Shown: piece after piece, positions 14,868-21,999 of the stretch
Layout of the letters: each line of letters begins with the position of its first letter
Numbering within the stretch: the stretch's first letter is position 1
Virus record (IMG/VR): IMGVR_UViG_3300010334_000319
Location: 1 to 21,999 of that record
DNA length: 21,999 nucleotides
Source of the DNA: a virus
Strand: one strand, 5' to 3'
Notes under the pieces: model-generated
The model's database searches: none
What the model was told of the DNA's origin: nothing
The model's input: the letters and a program-made list of their open reading frames with translations, nothing else
Translations under genes and position numbers: made by a program

Positions 14868-15568
14868 TGGCTAATCCCGACATCACCAAAATCCCCGCGC
14901 CTAGGACACCATTCCTAGACAAAGAATCTGGCGATATTACGCCTGCTTGGTATCGGTTTTTATATAATCTATTTACGACAACTGGCAGCGGTACTGGCGC
15001 TGGAATTAGCACGGCTAACGGTGGTACAGGCCAAACAAGTTACACCGATGGTCAACTGCTGATTGGCAATAGCACCGATAATAGTTTAAATAAAAACACT
15101 TTAGGTACCGGCACCGGAATTAGTGTAACTAATGGGCATGGCACCATTCAGATTAATAACACCGGCGTTACTTCGGCGGTAGCAGGTTCTGGCATAGCTG
15201 TTAGTGGTGGTACTGGCGCAGTAACAATTACCAATAACGGTGTTATATCTATTATTGCTGGCACAGGAATTACTAAATCAGGCACTACCAATGTAACTGT
15301 TAATAACGATGGTGTACTAACCTTTAGTGGTGGCACAACAGGGTTAACGCCAAACACGCCTACTAAAGGTGCTATCGTACTAGCTGGCACACTTGCGGTA
15401 GCCAACGGCGGTACAGGTGCAACAGACGCAGCAACCGCAAGAACTAATTTAGGATTAGGTAGTGGGCTTTCAGTAACAATTAACACCGCTAAATTAACTT
15501 CTTTAGGCGCCAACGGTAGCATGACATTTACCAATGGCATTTTAACCGCACAAACACAGGCGACATAA
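14867..15568 (+). CDS. Gly-rich beta-repeat fibre in tail-needle position
   Basis: This 233-residue protein sits immediately after the gp10-like hub, where P22 places its needle gp26 (also 233 residues). The N-terminus (ITKIPAPRTPFLDKESGDIT, then PAWYRFLYNLF) is an adaptor pattern seen at the start of short phage fibre proteins. The rest is Gly/Thr/Asn-rich: an ISTANGGTGQTSYTDGQLLI segment, three 25-residue repeats (residues 82-155), and a VANGGTGATDAATARTNLGL segment. No long heptad coiled coil is visible, unlike gp26. It could be a beta-built needle or tip, or a short fibre. It overlaps the hub stop codon. Confidence 0.72.
   Translation: MANPDITKIPAPRTPFLDKESGDITPAWYRFLYNLFTTTGSGTGAGISTANGGTGQTSYTDGQLLIGNSTDNSLNKNTLGTGTGISVTNGHGTIQINNTGVTSAVAGSGIAVSGGTGAVTITNNGVISIIAGTGITKSGTTNVTVNNDGVLTFSGGTTGLTPNTPTKGAIVLAGTLAVANGGTGATDAATARTNLGLGSGLSVTINTAKLTSLGANGSMTFTNGILTAQTQAT
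15110..15331 (+). repeat. Three 25-residue beta repeats
   Basis: Residues 82-106, 107-131 and 132-155 align as G[TS]GI..., a Gly/Asn turn, a short hydrophobic strand (IQIN, VTIT, VTVN), N[TND][TDG]GV and a second strand. Unit lengths are 25, 25 and 24. Each unit gives two strands and fits a triple-stranded beta-fibre rung. DNA of the units has diverged, so it is not a recent tandem duplication. Confidence 0.7.
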
Positions 15569-15569
15569 T

Positions 15570-15767
15570 ATGATTAATACTTTACTTCAGCTTTTAAAAT
15601 CTCGCACAGTCTTATTTGCTTTACTGTTAGCGGTCTTATCAATTTTGCAAGGCTATGTTTTTCTATTGCATATTTCACCAGTACAACAAATGTTTGTTGG
15701 TATTGGTCTTAGTGTAATCGTGACCATCTTGCGTATTATCACCACACAACCTATTTCATCAAAATAG
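15570..15767 (+). CDS. Small two-TM membrane protein (unknown)
   Basis: This 65-residue protein starts with an amphipathic stretch (MINTLLQLLKSR), followed by two hydrophobic segments at about 12-34 (TVLFALLLAVLSILQGYVFL) and 38-58 (FVGIGLSVIVTILRI), and a short polar tail ending ISSK. The hairpin topology fits a small holin-like or inner-membrane protein. It lies far from the lysis cassette at 20777-21839, inside the tail genes, so a role in DNA entry or membrane remodelling is also possible. The ATG follows the previous stop by one base with an AGG upstream. Confidence 0.72.
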   Translation: MINTLLQLLKSRTVLFALLLAVLSILQGYVFLLHISPVQQMFVGIGLSVIVTILRIITTQPISSK

Positions 15768-15768
15768 T

Positions 15769-16233
15769 ATGAATATAACCATGACATTCGGCAAAGGGTT
15801 GTTGCCTAATGTACCCTTACGTCAAAGGGTAGAAAACTTGCAACATGAGATTTCTAAGCTACCACAATATGAACCTAAGACTACCCATACGTTCCATGCA
15901 GGGATGTATTGCCGTGAAGTATGGCGACCAGCAGGTGTTTTAGTGGTTGGTAAAGTTCACAAAAAAGAACATTTTTATTTAATCGTATCAGGTACAGTAG
16001 CAATTACTACAGATGATGGGGTACAATTAGTTACTGGCCCACATTTGTTGTGTAGTACGCCTGGTACAAAACGTGCTGTGTATGCAGAAACAGACGCTTT
16101 ATGTATGACTTTTCATGTTGTAGATGCTAAAACAATTGAAGATGCTGAAGCTGAATTAGTTGAAACAGATGCAAACGATATGTACACTATTGGTAATACT
16201 ATTAAAGATCAACAGATAGAGGTAACACTATGA
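15769..16233 (+). CDS. Cupin-like small protein in tail gene cluster
   Basis: The product has 154 residues. GKVHKKEHFYLIVSGTVAIT (61-80) resembles cupin motif 1, with His64, Glu67 and His68 as candidate metal ligands and the conserved Gly after the strand. PHLLCSTPGTKRAVYAETDA (91-110) followed by CMTFHVVDA (His116) fits cupin motif 2 (P-G...R/H...). The N-terminal 40 residues (LRQRVENLQHEISK) are helical, and the tail (120-154) is acidic. Such small cupins appear in tailed-phage structural regions without a known reaction; a beta-barrel structural role without catalysis is equally possible. The ATG at 15769 follows the previous stop by one base; an alternative ATG is at 15781. The 3' end overlaps the next gene (ATGA). 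Confidence 0.72.
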   Translation: MNITMTFGKGLLPNVPLRQRVENLQHEISKLPQYEPKTTHTFHAGMYCREVWRPAGVLVVGKVHKKEHFYLIVSGTVAITTDDGVQLVTGPHLLCSTPGTKRAVYAETDALCMTFHVVDAKTIEDAEAELVETDANDMYTIGNTIKDQQIEVTL

Positions 16234-16985
16234 CTTTTTGGGTAGCAGGAGCCGTTGTAGGCAGCGCCGTAATCGGTGGGTTAGCGTCTAACAAGGCGGC
16301 TAGTACCCAAGCACAAGCAGCGCAACAAGCAACGCAAGTTCAACAAGACGCATTAGGTCGTCAGATTGAATTAAACAAACCATTCTATGACGTTGGTGTA
16401 AACGCTACCAATAAATTGGCTAGTCAAACACCTTACACACCTGATGCGTTTAATTACTCTGCCGACCCAGGCTATGCGTTTCGATTTAACGAAGGCATGA
16501 AAGGCTTGAACGCGTCAGCCGCAGCTAGAGGTGGTTTAATCTCTGGCAACGCATTACGTGCTGCAACCAACTATGGTCAAGAAGCAGGATCACAAGAATA
16601 TCAAAACGCATACAATCGTTATTTAACTGGTAACGCGCAAAAGTTACAAGCATACAACACTAATACTGGTGTGTTACAAAACCTAGCAAGTATGGGGCAA
16701 GGATCAGCAAATAACCAAGCCGCAGCTGCTGGGGCTTTTGGTAACTCAGCTGCCGGAAATATTATCGGTGCAGGTAATGCAAATGCTGCCGGTACAGTAG
16801 GTGGCGCTAACGCAATAACAAGCGGGTTAGGAACTTATTTAAACTACAATCAAAATCAGAATATGTTAAATGCGTTTAACAATCGAAATATGTCTTCATA
16901 CGCTAATCAATACGGCAACAGTAATATATATGGCGGCGGTGGTGGCGGGGTTATTCCTTCAACTGTTGACCCTTTCATAGGATAA
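16230..16985 (+). CDS. DNA ejection/transfer protein, P22 gp7-like by position
   Basis: The product has 251 residues (P22 gp7: 229). The N-terminus is hydrophobic and Gly/Ala-rich (WVAGAVVGSAVIGGLASNKA), followed by an Ala/Gln helix (STQAQAAQQATQVQQDALGR). The central motif YSADPGYAFRFNEGMKGLNA and AAARGGLISGNALRAATNYG is shared by a large group of phage DNA-transfer proteins. The C-terminal third is low-complexity Gly/Ala/Asn with a poly-Gly run near the end. Proteins of this kind ride inside the head and leave with DNA to form a conduit across the envelope. GAGGT lies six bases before the ATG. The family is recognised from these motifs, with exact equivalence to gp7 inferred from order. Confidence 0.82.
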   Translation: MTFWVAGAVVGSAVIGGLASNKAASTQAQAAQQATQVQQDALGRQIELNKPFYDVGVNATNKLASQTPYTPDAFNYSADPGYAFRFNEGMKGLNASAAARGGLISGNALRAATNYGQEAGSQEYQNAYNRYLTGNAQKLQAYNTNTGVLQNLASMGQGSANNQAAAAGAFGNSAAGNIIGAGNANAAGTVGGANAITSGLGTYLNYNQNQNMLNAFNNRNMSSYANQYGNSNIYGGGGGGVIPSTVDPFIG

Positions 16986-16987
16986 AC

Positions 16988-18250
16988 ATGGCAAATATTG
17001 ACACCAACATTGCATTAGGAGTTAAACCACTCCAAGTAGAAAATCCAATGAATCAGTATGCGGCGTTGTCGCAGATTCAAAACGCGCAGAATCAAAATAT
17101 GGCTGCGCAGAATCAAAACGCATTGGCGCAATATCAATTGTCGGCGGCTAAACGTGGGGATGAAAAAGTAAATTTTCTTAACCAATCTTTTGCAAAAAAT
17201 ACTGACCCAACAACAGGTAAGATTAATTACGCAGGTGTGTATAGCGACGCGGCAAAAGGTGGTTTTGGTTCTGACCTTCCTAATTTAGTAAAAGCACAAC
17301 AAGAAGAACAAAAACAAGCTGGGGCAATTGAAAAGCAAAATATTGAAGTAGAAGGGCTTAAATTTGAGCAAAAAATAAAAAAAATGAACAAAGCCGTTAC
17401 TGACATTATTAATTTAAATACCCCGCAAGAAGCAATTGCGGGGGTTGAAAGACATTTAGCTAATGGTGACATTGATCAAGTAAAAGCAGACCAACTTAAA
17501 CAATCTATTGCGCGAGAACCTGATTTTAGAAAATGGCAAAAAAATACCGCAATGAATATTTTAGATGTAAAAGATAGATTTGAAGTTGATCATAAAAATA
17601 GAATAGCGGCAACTGGCGAAAAGAACGCTACTACTAGCGCTGGGCAATTAGTATTAGCGCGAGATAAATATAACTTTGAAACTAACCCAGAAGCACAAGC
17701 TAACATGGCTAAAGTTAAAAAAGGTGGTGAATTAGCGGCTACTGAAGAAGTATCAAGAGTTAAAGATATTCAAGGCGCTAGAAAAGTTCTTGAAACTATT
17801 GGTTTTAATCCTATAAGTGGTGAAGATAAAGTTAGAAACTTAATTAAAAAATCTACTGGTAGTTACGGCGGCGCTTCAGTTGACTTTTTAGGTAGGGTAA
17901 TTGGTGAATCTACAGAAGGTGCAGATGCTATTGGTCAATTAAAAACTTTTGAAACTAAAATAGCAACTGATTTACTTGGTGGTAAATTAGGCGCGGGTAT
18001 TTCCAATGATGATCGTAAATTTATTATGGCGGGGTTAGGTGAAATTTCAGATAATACTCTACCTAGAGATACACGCGAACTAGCATGGAGTCAAGTTGTT
18101 GATCGCATGCGTAAAGTTGGGTTGATGGACTTACCTTCAGACGCAAAACCAACGCCAACACCAACACCAACAAATCCTACTGCGCCTGCACCTTCAGGTA
18201 CAAAAAAACCATCACTTGATGATATATTTAAACCAAAACCTAAGCCATAA
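16988..18250 (+). CDS. Ejection-type internal protein, P22 gp20 position
   Basis: This 420-residue protein (P22 gp20: 471) is mostly helical. It begins MANIDTNIALGVKPLQVENP, followed by an Asn/Gln/Ala stretch (about 27-55), then long charged helices. A later globular part contains RKVLETIGFNPISGEDKVRN and FETKIATDLLGGKLGAGISN, with DDRKFIMAGLGEISDNTLPR. The C-terminus is a Pro/Thr linker (TPTPTPTNPTAPAPSG) and a basic KPSLDDIFKPKPKP end. The MAN...A.GVKP.Q..NP..QY start is common to internal proteins of related phages. The stop overlaps the next ATG (TAATG), keeping three ejection genes in one coupled unit. The functional label rests mainly on order and composition. Confidence 0.75.
   Translation: MANIDTNIALGVKPLQVENPMNQYAALSQIQNAQNQNMAAQNQNALAQYQLSAAKRGDEKVNFLNQSFAKNTDPTTGKINYAGVYSDAAKGGFGSDLPNLVKAQQEEQKQAGAIEKQNIEVEGLKFEQKIKKMNKAVTDIINLNTPQEAIAGVERHLANGDIDQVKADQLKQSIAREPDFRKWQKNTAMNILDVKDRFEVDHKNRIAATGEKNATTSAGQLVLARDKYNFETNPEAQANMAKVKKGGELAATEEVSRVKDIQGARKVLETIGFNPISGEDKVRNLIKKSTGSYGGASVDFLGRVIGESTEGADAIGQLKTFETKIATDLLGGKLGAGISNDDRKFIMAGLGEISDNTLPRDTRELAWSQVVDRMRKVGLMDLPSDAKPTPTPTPTNPTAPAPSGTKKPSLDDIFKPKPKP
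17084..17125 (+). repeat. Two 21-bp near-tandem units in ejection-type gene
   Basis: The 14-base core GCGCAGAATCAAAA occurs at 17084-17097 and 17105-17118, a period of 21 bases (7 codons). It encodes the AQNQN repeats of the N-terminal low-complexity helix. Being in frame, copy-number change would leave the gene open. Confidence 0.65.
18149..18172 (+). repeat. Four 6-bp units encoding a Pro-Thr linker
   Basis: CCAACG followed by three CCAACA units encode the Pro-Thr repeat linker before the basic C-terminal tail of the gp20-position protein. The short perfect units are prone to slippage in multiples of two codons, which would change linker length without a frameshift. Confidence 0.75.
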
Positions 18251-20775
18251 TGACTACTATTCAAGAACAAATTGCACAAGCAAGATCTGCGGGGTATGAT
18301 GATGCGGCTATTACTAAGCATCTTGGTACGTTGCCAGATTACAGTTCAAAAGTAAAAACGGCTTTAGATAATGGGTATAAGCCTACAGATATATTGTCTT
18401 ATTTAGAAACACCCCCTAAACGTCAAAACGTAGGCGCTGAAAAAGGCAATATGTTTACGCAAGGCGTTGAGGATATGCAGTACGATCCAATGTCCGGTTT
18501 GCCGTTAAACACCGCAGGATATGATTCAGCACCAACAGGTGCTACAGGCGTTGCTGCTAAAGCGTTAACAACAATGGCAGGCGTACCTATTAACTATGCA
18601 ATGGGCGCAGCATCAATACCTTTAAACGTAGCCAATTTAGCTAGTAAAGTAACAGGTGTGGGTCAACCCGCAACAACAATGTCTAGCATGATAACTGGTC
18701 AAAAACCACTATCTATGACTGAACAAGCGTTACAAGCTAAAAATCAGATTGTGCAAGGTGTTAATCAACAAAGTTATGCACCAGTAACTAAAACGGCTGC
18801 GTTTGCTGGCGAGGTATTTAACCCAGTAACGATGGCGGTACCCGGTGCGTTAGGCAGCGCGGTAACTAAAATTAGTTCTGTAAACCCTGCATTGGCTAAA
18901 TTTGCTGCGCCAATTGCCGAATCATTAGCGTCAAGTGGCTTTAAAACAGGAATTGTACCAACTAACGCGTTACAAAAAATATTAAATTTAAGTGTGCAAG
19001 GTGCAGGCGGCGCCGGTACAAGCGTAGTTACAAATATGTTAATTAGTCCTGAGCAATCTAATACTACAGCAGGCGCTATAGGTGCTGCCGTGCCTATTGC
19101 AGTTCCACCGGTTGCAAAAGGTATTGCTATTGCCGCAGGTAAAGTTTGGGATTTAGCTACTAATCAAGCTGCTAAAGTTGAAGCAGGTAAAATTGCTCGT
19201 AAAATGGCTGGTGATACGATTAATGAGATTCGTGCAGCCAATGGCATAGCACCAATGGATATAGACGCGGCACAAGCAGCGTATGGTATTCAAAATGACG
19301 TATGGCAAGCGTTTCTTGATGTTGTTAAAGGTAAAGATACTAAAGCAGTATTTAGCACTTTAAAAACTAAACAAGCGCAAGATCAGTTTAATATGATAGC
19401 AAATATGGCTAGAGGTGCTACCGAAGCAGAAGCAAAAACTAGCCGTGAAGTAGCAAATAAAACATTAAATAATTTAACTACACGTGGTCGTGAAGAAAAT
19501 ATGTTAAACGCTAATCTTGGTAAGGAAATTATGGTTCCTTTACAACAAGAAGCCGATTTAGCTAGACAAGCCGCAGCTGCTAATGTAGAAAAAGTGCGCC
19601 GGTTAAGTAACCCACAAGTAACAATAGAACCCCTTAATATTACACCTAAGCTAATAGATAACGCAGGTGTTAATGCGCCGGGCGTACAAGCAAGAGCAAT
19701 TAACCCTGCGCCAACTAATTTGGCTACTGACGCTAATTTAACTAATTTAGCTAATAGAGCAGATGAAGTGGCTAATAAAGCCGCCGCAGAATCATTAACG
19801 CAAGGCGAAATTGCAAGAAATGCTGAAGCTAAATTAGCTGATTTAACTGCTAAAGGAATACAACCTTTAGATGTTAGTGTTATTACTAAAAAATTAAGTG
19901 AGTTTGCAAATCAAGTAGGCACAAGGGCAGACCCAATACAAGTAAGTGTATTAAATAATCTTAACCAACATATTAAAAATGTGGCTAAGACTGGTGGTGG
20001 AATTATGGATGTTAACGATCTATACCAAATTCGTAAAACTGGTCTTAACGACGCTATTGAAAAAGAATTAAGATCTAATGGGCTTGATCCTAGTACGCAA
20101 AGTAAACGCATAGCAGATATGCTAACGCAAATTCGCCCTCTAATTGATGATGCTATTGAAAAAGCTGGAGGTAAAACATGGCGTGATTATTTAGCTACCC
20201 ATTCAGCCGGATTAAAGCAAATTGAACAAATGGAAATGGCTGATAAGTTAAGAAACTTATACACGACAGATAAGAATACTTTTGTTAAATTGGTTGAAGG
20301 TAATGACACAAAAGCAGTTCAAGACATATTTGGACCAGGCAATTACGATATTGCGGTGCAAATGTCTGAAAAAATAAAACCTTTACTAAAAATTAAAGAT
20401 GAAATTGTACGCGATGCAAAAATTAAAGAACAGATTAATACTGCTCGCCGTGCATTAGGTTTTAAAGAAAATAGTTGGGCAGAAAAAATTCCTGGTTTCG
20501 TAGGGTTAGAAACTGCCGTTGCTAAAAAATTAATTCAAACTATTGAAGGTAAAATTAACGACAAAGCAATGCAAGTGTTAATTAAAGGTGCGGAGTCAGG
20601 TAAAAGTATGAATGAAATATTAAATACTTTACCTGCATCTGAAAGGACTAAATTTTTAAATGTGTTAAACGACAGTAAAGAATGGTCACCTTTAGTTGGT
20701 ACTGCCATAAATCGCGCAACAAACAGAAACAAATTAGCACCAGAACAACTTAATCAAAATGCCCTTGCGAGATAA
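18250..20775 (+). CDS. Large ejection-type internal protein, P22 gp16 position
   Basis: At 841 residues it is well above P22 gp16 (609). The first 55 residues contain two short helix-turn repeats (AGYDDAAITKHLGTLPDY; NGYKPTDILSYL). Hydrophobic helices follow at about 97-130 and 275-300 (GAIGAAVPIAVPPVAKGIAI), which could insert in the host membrane. The centre (350-580) is Ala/Asn/Lys-rich and helical. A conserved-looking block at about 587-690 reads VNDLYQIRKTGLNDAIEKEL, RDYLATHSAGLKQIEQME and FGPGNYD, known to me from large internal proteins of related phages. I see no lytic transglycosylase or peptidase motif. The role in DNA delivery is inferred from place and architecture. The 3' end has no spare sequence before the lysis cassette. 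Confidence 0.78.
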   Translation: MTTIQEQIAQARSAGYDDAAITKHLGTLPDYSSKVKTALDNGYKPTDILSYLETPPKRQNVGAEKGNMFTQGVEDMQYDPMSGLPLNTAGYDSAPTGATGVAAKALTTMAGVPINYAMGAASIPLNVANLASKVTGVGQPATTMSSMITGQKPLSMTEQALQAKNQIVQGVNQQSYAPVTKTAAFAGEVFNPVTMAVPGALGSAVTKISSVNPALAKFAAPIAESLASSGFKTGIVPTNALQKILNLSVQGAGGAGTSVVTNMLISPEQSNTTAGAIGAAVPIAVPPVAKGIAIAAGKVWDLATNQAAKVEAGKIARKMAGDTINEIRAANGIAPMDIDAAQAAYGIQNDVWQAFLDVVKGKDTKAVFSTLKTKQAQDQFNMIANMARGATEAEAKTSREVANKTLNNLTTRGREENMLNANLGKEIMVPLQQEADLARQAAAANVEKVRRLSNPQVTIEPLNITPKLIDNAGVNAPGVQARAINPAPTNLATDANLTNLANRADEVANKAAAESLTQGEIARNAEAKLADLTAKGIQPLDVSVITKKLSEFANQVGTRADPIQVSVLNNLNQHIKNVAKTGGGIMDVNDLYQIRKTGLNDAIEKELRSNGLDPSTQSKRIADMLTQIRPLIDDAIEKAGGKTWRDYLATHSAGLKQIEQMEMADKLRNLYTTDKNTFVKLVEGNDTKAVQDIFGPGNYDIAVQMSEKIKPLLKIKDEIVRDAKIKEQINTARRALGFKENSWAEKIPGFVGLETAVAKKLIQTIEGKINDKAMQVLIKGAESGKSMNEILNTLPASERTKFLNVLNDSKEWSPLVGTAINRATNRNKLAPEQLNQNALAR

Positions 20776-20776
20776 T

Positions 20777-21010
20777 ATGGAAAATCAGTCATTATTTAAT
20801 ATTGTAGTTGTTGCAGTTTTAGCTTGTGCCGGATGGTTTGCTAGACAATTATGGGATGCTATTCAGCAATTAAAAAATGACCTTAAAGAAATTGAAGTGG
20901 ATTTACCCACACAATATGTTCGCAAAGTAGATATTGAATCAAGATTTGACAAATTAGAATCCATCTTAGAAAAGATTTTTGATCGCTTAGACCGAAAGGC
21001 TGACAAATGA
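20777..21010 (+). CDS. Single-TM coiled-coil protein of lysis cassette
   Basis: The ATG at 20777 is preferred to the in-frame ATG at 20759, which lacks a ribosome site and lies inside the previous gene. The product has 77 residues: a TM segment at about 6-22 (LFNIVVVAVLACAGWFA), then a charged helix (QLWDAIQQLKNDLKEIEVDL) and a second one (ESRFDKLESILEKIFDRLDR). This topology resembles small holin-partner or inner-membrane spanin-like proteins, but no spanin-specific feature such as a partner lipoprotein gene is seen. It overlaps the holin start (ATGA), so the two are probably made together. Confidence 0.75.
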   Translation: MENQSLFNIVVVAVLACAGWFARQLWDAIQQLKNDLKEIEVDLPTQYVRKVDIESRFDKLESILEKIFDRLDRKADK

Positions 21011-21414
21011 GTTTAGATCCTATTAGCGCGGCGCTCGACCTTGGCAACACGCTCATCACACGTATCTTCCCCGACCCAGCACAAGCATCCCAAGCAAAAC
21101 TTGAACTTCTAAAGTTACAACAGTCTGGTGAACTTGCTTCTATGACTGCGCAGACTGACATCAATAAAGCAGAAGCTACTAATTCCTCTCTATTCGTGTC
21201 AGGCTGGCGCCCAGCGTGCGGTTGGGTATGCGCTTTGGCGTTAGCATATCAATACTTATTAAGGCCGTTAGCAGGCACGATTGCCGGTATATTTGGGGTT
21301 GTAATTCCACCATTGCCAGGGCTTGATGATAACCTTTGGCAACTGCTCATGGGGATGTTGGGTATGGGTGGTCTAAGAACATTTGAGAAACTTCAAGGGG
21401 TAGCCGCTAAATGA
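21007..21414 (+). CDS. Holin, three-segment phage/GTA type
   Basis: This 135-residue protein begins with an amphipathic N-terminus (DPISAALDLGNTLITRIFPD), a KLELLKLQQSGELASMTAQT helix and the conserved junction SLFVSGWRPACGWVCALALA, the hallmark of the 3TM holin family described for phages and gene transfer agents (PF11351). Hydrophobic segments lie at about 62-86, 88-104 and 108-124, the last within LWQLLMGMLGMGGLRTFEKL. Holins open the inner membrane at a set time so the endolysin reaches the wall. AAAGG precedes the ATG; the stop overlaps the endolysin start. Confidence 0.88.
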   Translation: MSLDPISAALDLGNTLITRIFPDPAQASQAKLELLKLQQSGELASMTAQTDINKAEATNSSLFVSGWRPACGWVCALALAYQYLLRPLAGTIAGIFGVVIPPLPGLDDNLWQLLMGMLGMGGLRTFEKLQGVAAK

Positions 21415-21839
21415 ACCTAACTGAACACTTTACACTAGAAGAACTCACGCATACCGACCACCGTGAGTTTGACAACACTCCTAATGATGCAGAGATTGCT
21501 AACCTACAACGATTAGCTGAATTTCTTGAAAAAGTAAAAATGGTACTGCGTGGCAAACCGATTATGATTAACTCAGCATTTCGGTCTAAGCAAGTGAATG
21601 ATGCCGTAGGTTCTAAAGACACTAGCCAACATCGTGTAGGGTGCGCGGCTGACATCCGTGTGCCTGGCATGAAACCAGATGAGGTAGTGCAAGCGCTCAT
21701 GGCGTCTGGGCTTGAATATGATCAACTTATCCGTGAGTTTGACAGTTGGTGCCATATTTCTATCCCTAACCATCCTACTGATAAGCCACGCAAGCAAGCG
21801 CTAATTATTGATCGCAGCGGCACTAGACTTTACGCGTGA
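21411..21839 (+). CDS. Endolysin, M15-family peptidase (Peptidase_M15_3 type)
   Basis: The product has 142 residues. It carries FTLEELTHTDHREFDNTPND at the start, NSAFRSKQVND (Arg58), the zinc motif SQHRVGCAADI (His74, Asp81) and a C-terminal SWCHIS (His115), with Glu109 as a possible general base just upstream. These are the ligands of the D-Ala-D-Ala carboxypeptidase-like M15 group, used by many Gram-negative phages to cut peptidoglycan peptides. It has no signal peptide, as expected when a holin releases it. AAGGGG lies upstream of the ATG, which overlaps the holin stop. Its last 39 bases overlap a minus-strand gene. Confidence 0.92.
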   Translation: MNLTEHFTLEELTHTDHREFDNTPNDAEIANLQRLAEFLEKVKMVLRGKPIMINSAFRSKQVNDAVGSKDTSQHRVGCAADIRVPGMKPDEVVQALMASGLEYDQLIREFDSWCHISIPNHPTDKPRKQALIIDRSGTRLYA

Positions 21840-21950
21840 TTGACTTGGCGCGTGCCAACCTATTCTTTTAAAACTTTCAAGAATGTTGGTGTGTCTTGCT
21901 GGAACATAAAACCAATTGGGGTTTTTCCATCCGGGTTTATAGTTGTTCAT
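21801..21950 (-). CDS. 49-residue minus-strand phage protein (unknown)
   Basis: The minus-strand ATG at 21950-21948 is preceded by AAGGA seven or eight bases upstream, and the frame ends at TAG (21803-21801). The product begins MNNYKPGWKNPNWFYVPARH, continues TNILESFKRIGWHAPSQSRV and ends in a short Ser/Ala tail. The pattern N.FYVPA..TN....F.R.GW..PS is like small proteins I have seen in phage early regions; the role is unknown. The clear ribosome site and protein-like sequence argue against a chance frame, though it overlaps the endolysin 3' end by 39 bases. It is the first gene on the opposite strand and meets the late operon head-on. Confidence 0.6.
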   Translation of the reverse strand: MNNYKPGWKNPNWFYVPARHTNILESFKRIGWHAPSQSRVKSSAAAINN

Positions 21951-21999
21951 TAGTTGTCCTTGTGTTGATGTGTCGGTAGGCTTTAATCGCCGCCTTCAA
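21937..21999 (-). CDS. 3' end of a minus-strand gene (partial)
   Basis: On the minus strand the frame is open from the window edge to TAA at 21939-21937, giving 20 residues (LKAAIKAYRHINTRTTNEQL). Its stop overlaps the start region of the 49-residue gene by 14 bases, the usual spacing of coupled phage genes. The segment is too short to recognise and could be chance, so confidence is limited. Confidence 0.4.
   Translation of the reverse strand: MKAAIKAYRHINTRTTNEQL

Noticed and set aside
15148-15540. 130-residue minus-strand frame, Pro/Val/Ala-rich
   Set aside because: It mirrors the Gly/Thr/Asn repeats of the fibre gene on the other strand; the repeat composition alone keeps the frame open.
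18091-18321. Minus-strand frame with a GVGVGVG stretch
   Set aside because: It is the reverse reading of the Pro-Thr repeat DNA at the end of the gp20-position gene.
21845-21858. Possible terminator TTGGC, loop GCGT, GCCAA followed by CTATTCTTTT
   Set aside because: The stem is only 5 bp, the T-run is separated from it, and it falls inside the minus-strand coding frame; too weak to call for the late operon.

Overview
The window is about 22 kb of the late (virion and lysis) region of a tailed dsDNA phage whose head and portal genes follow the P22 plan (podovirus-like short tail). In order it carries terminase large subunit (3' part), a P22-type portal, scaffold, P22-type coat with an inserted domain, gp4-like head-tail adaptor, gp10-like tail hub, a protein in the tail-needle position, three ejection-type proteins, and a holin/M15-peptidase lysis cassette. 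No head maturation protease is seen, as expected for P22-type capsids. Genes are packed tightly on the + strand, often with TAATG or ATGA overlaps, and sit at moderate to low G+C. The host is probably a Gram-negative bacterium; a freshwater proteobacterium is a guess from composition and gene style, not something the sequence proves.

Layout. 1-780: terminase nuclease domain. 780-1363: three tiny Lys-rich proteins of unknown role. 1363-1638: a GroES-like co-chaperonin overlapping the portal gene. 1628-3895: portal. 3882-4244: a small helical protein carrying a Dps/ferritin-type ferroxidase residue pattern. 4254-9467: a receptor-binding cassette (unknown protein, lectin-like fibre, small fibre-associated protein, tailspike with P22-like head-binding domain, second tailspike lacking that domain). 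In P22 the head genes run portal-scaffold-coat without such an interruption.

9468-12509 is the most heavily controlled stretch. A near-consensus sigma70-type promoter and a hairpin at the predicted 5' end of the transcript precede scaffold and coat. A strong intrinsic terminator follows coat, a second one (UUCG loop) follows the next gene, and a G/C hairpin without a U-tract follows the third. This predicts a stepwise drop in transcript level from scaffold/coat, to two candidate decoration proteins, to the tail genes.

12528-20775: small conserved protein, gp4-like adaptor, gp10-like hub, a beta-repeat protein in the needle position, a two-TM small protein, a cupin-like protein, and three large ejection-type proteins. 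20777-21839: lysis cassette (single-TM coiled-coil protein, three-segment holin, M15 peptidase endolysin). 21801-21999: convergent minus-strand genes begin, marking the end of the late operon. No tRNA, CRISPR array, insertion sequence, integrase or reverse transcriptase is recognisable.
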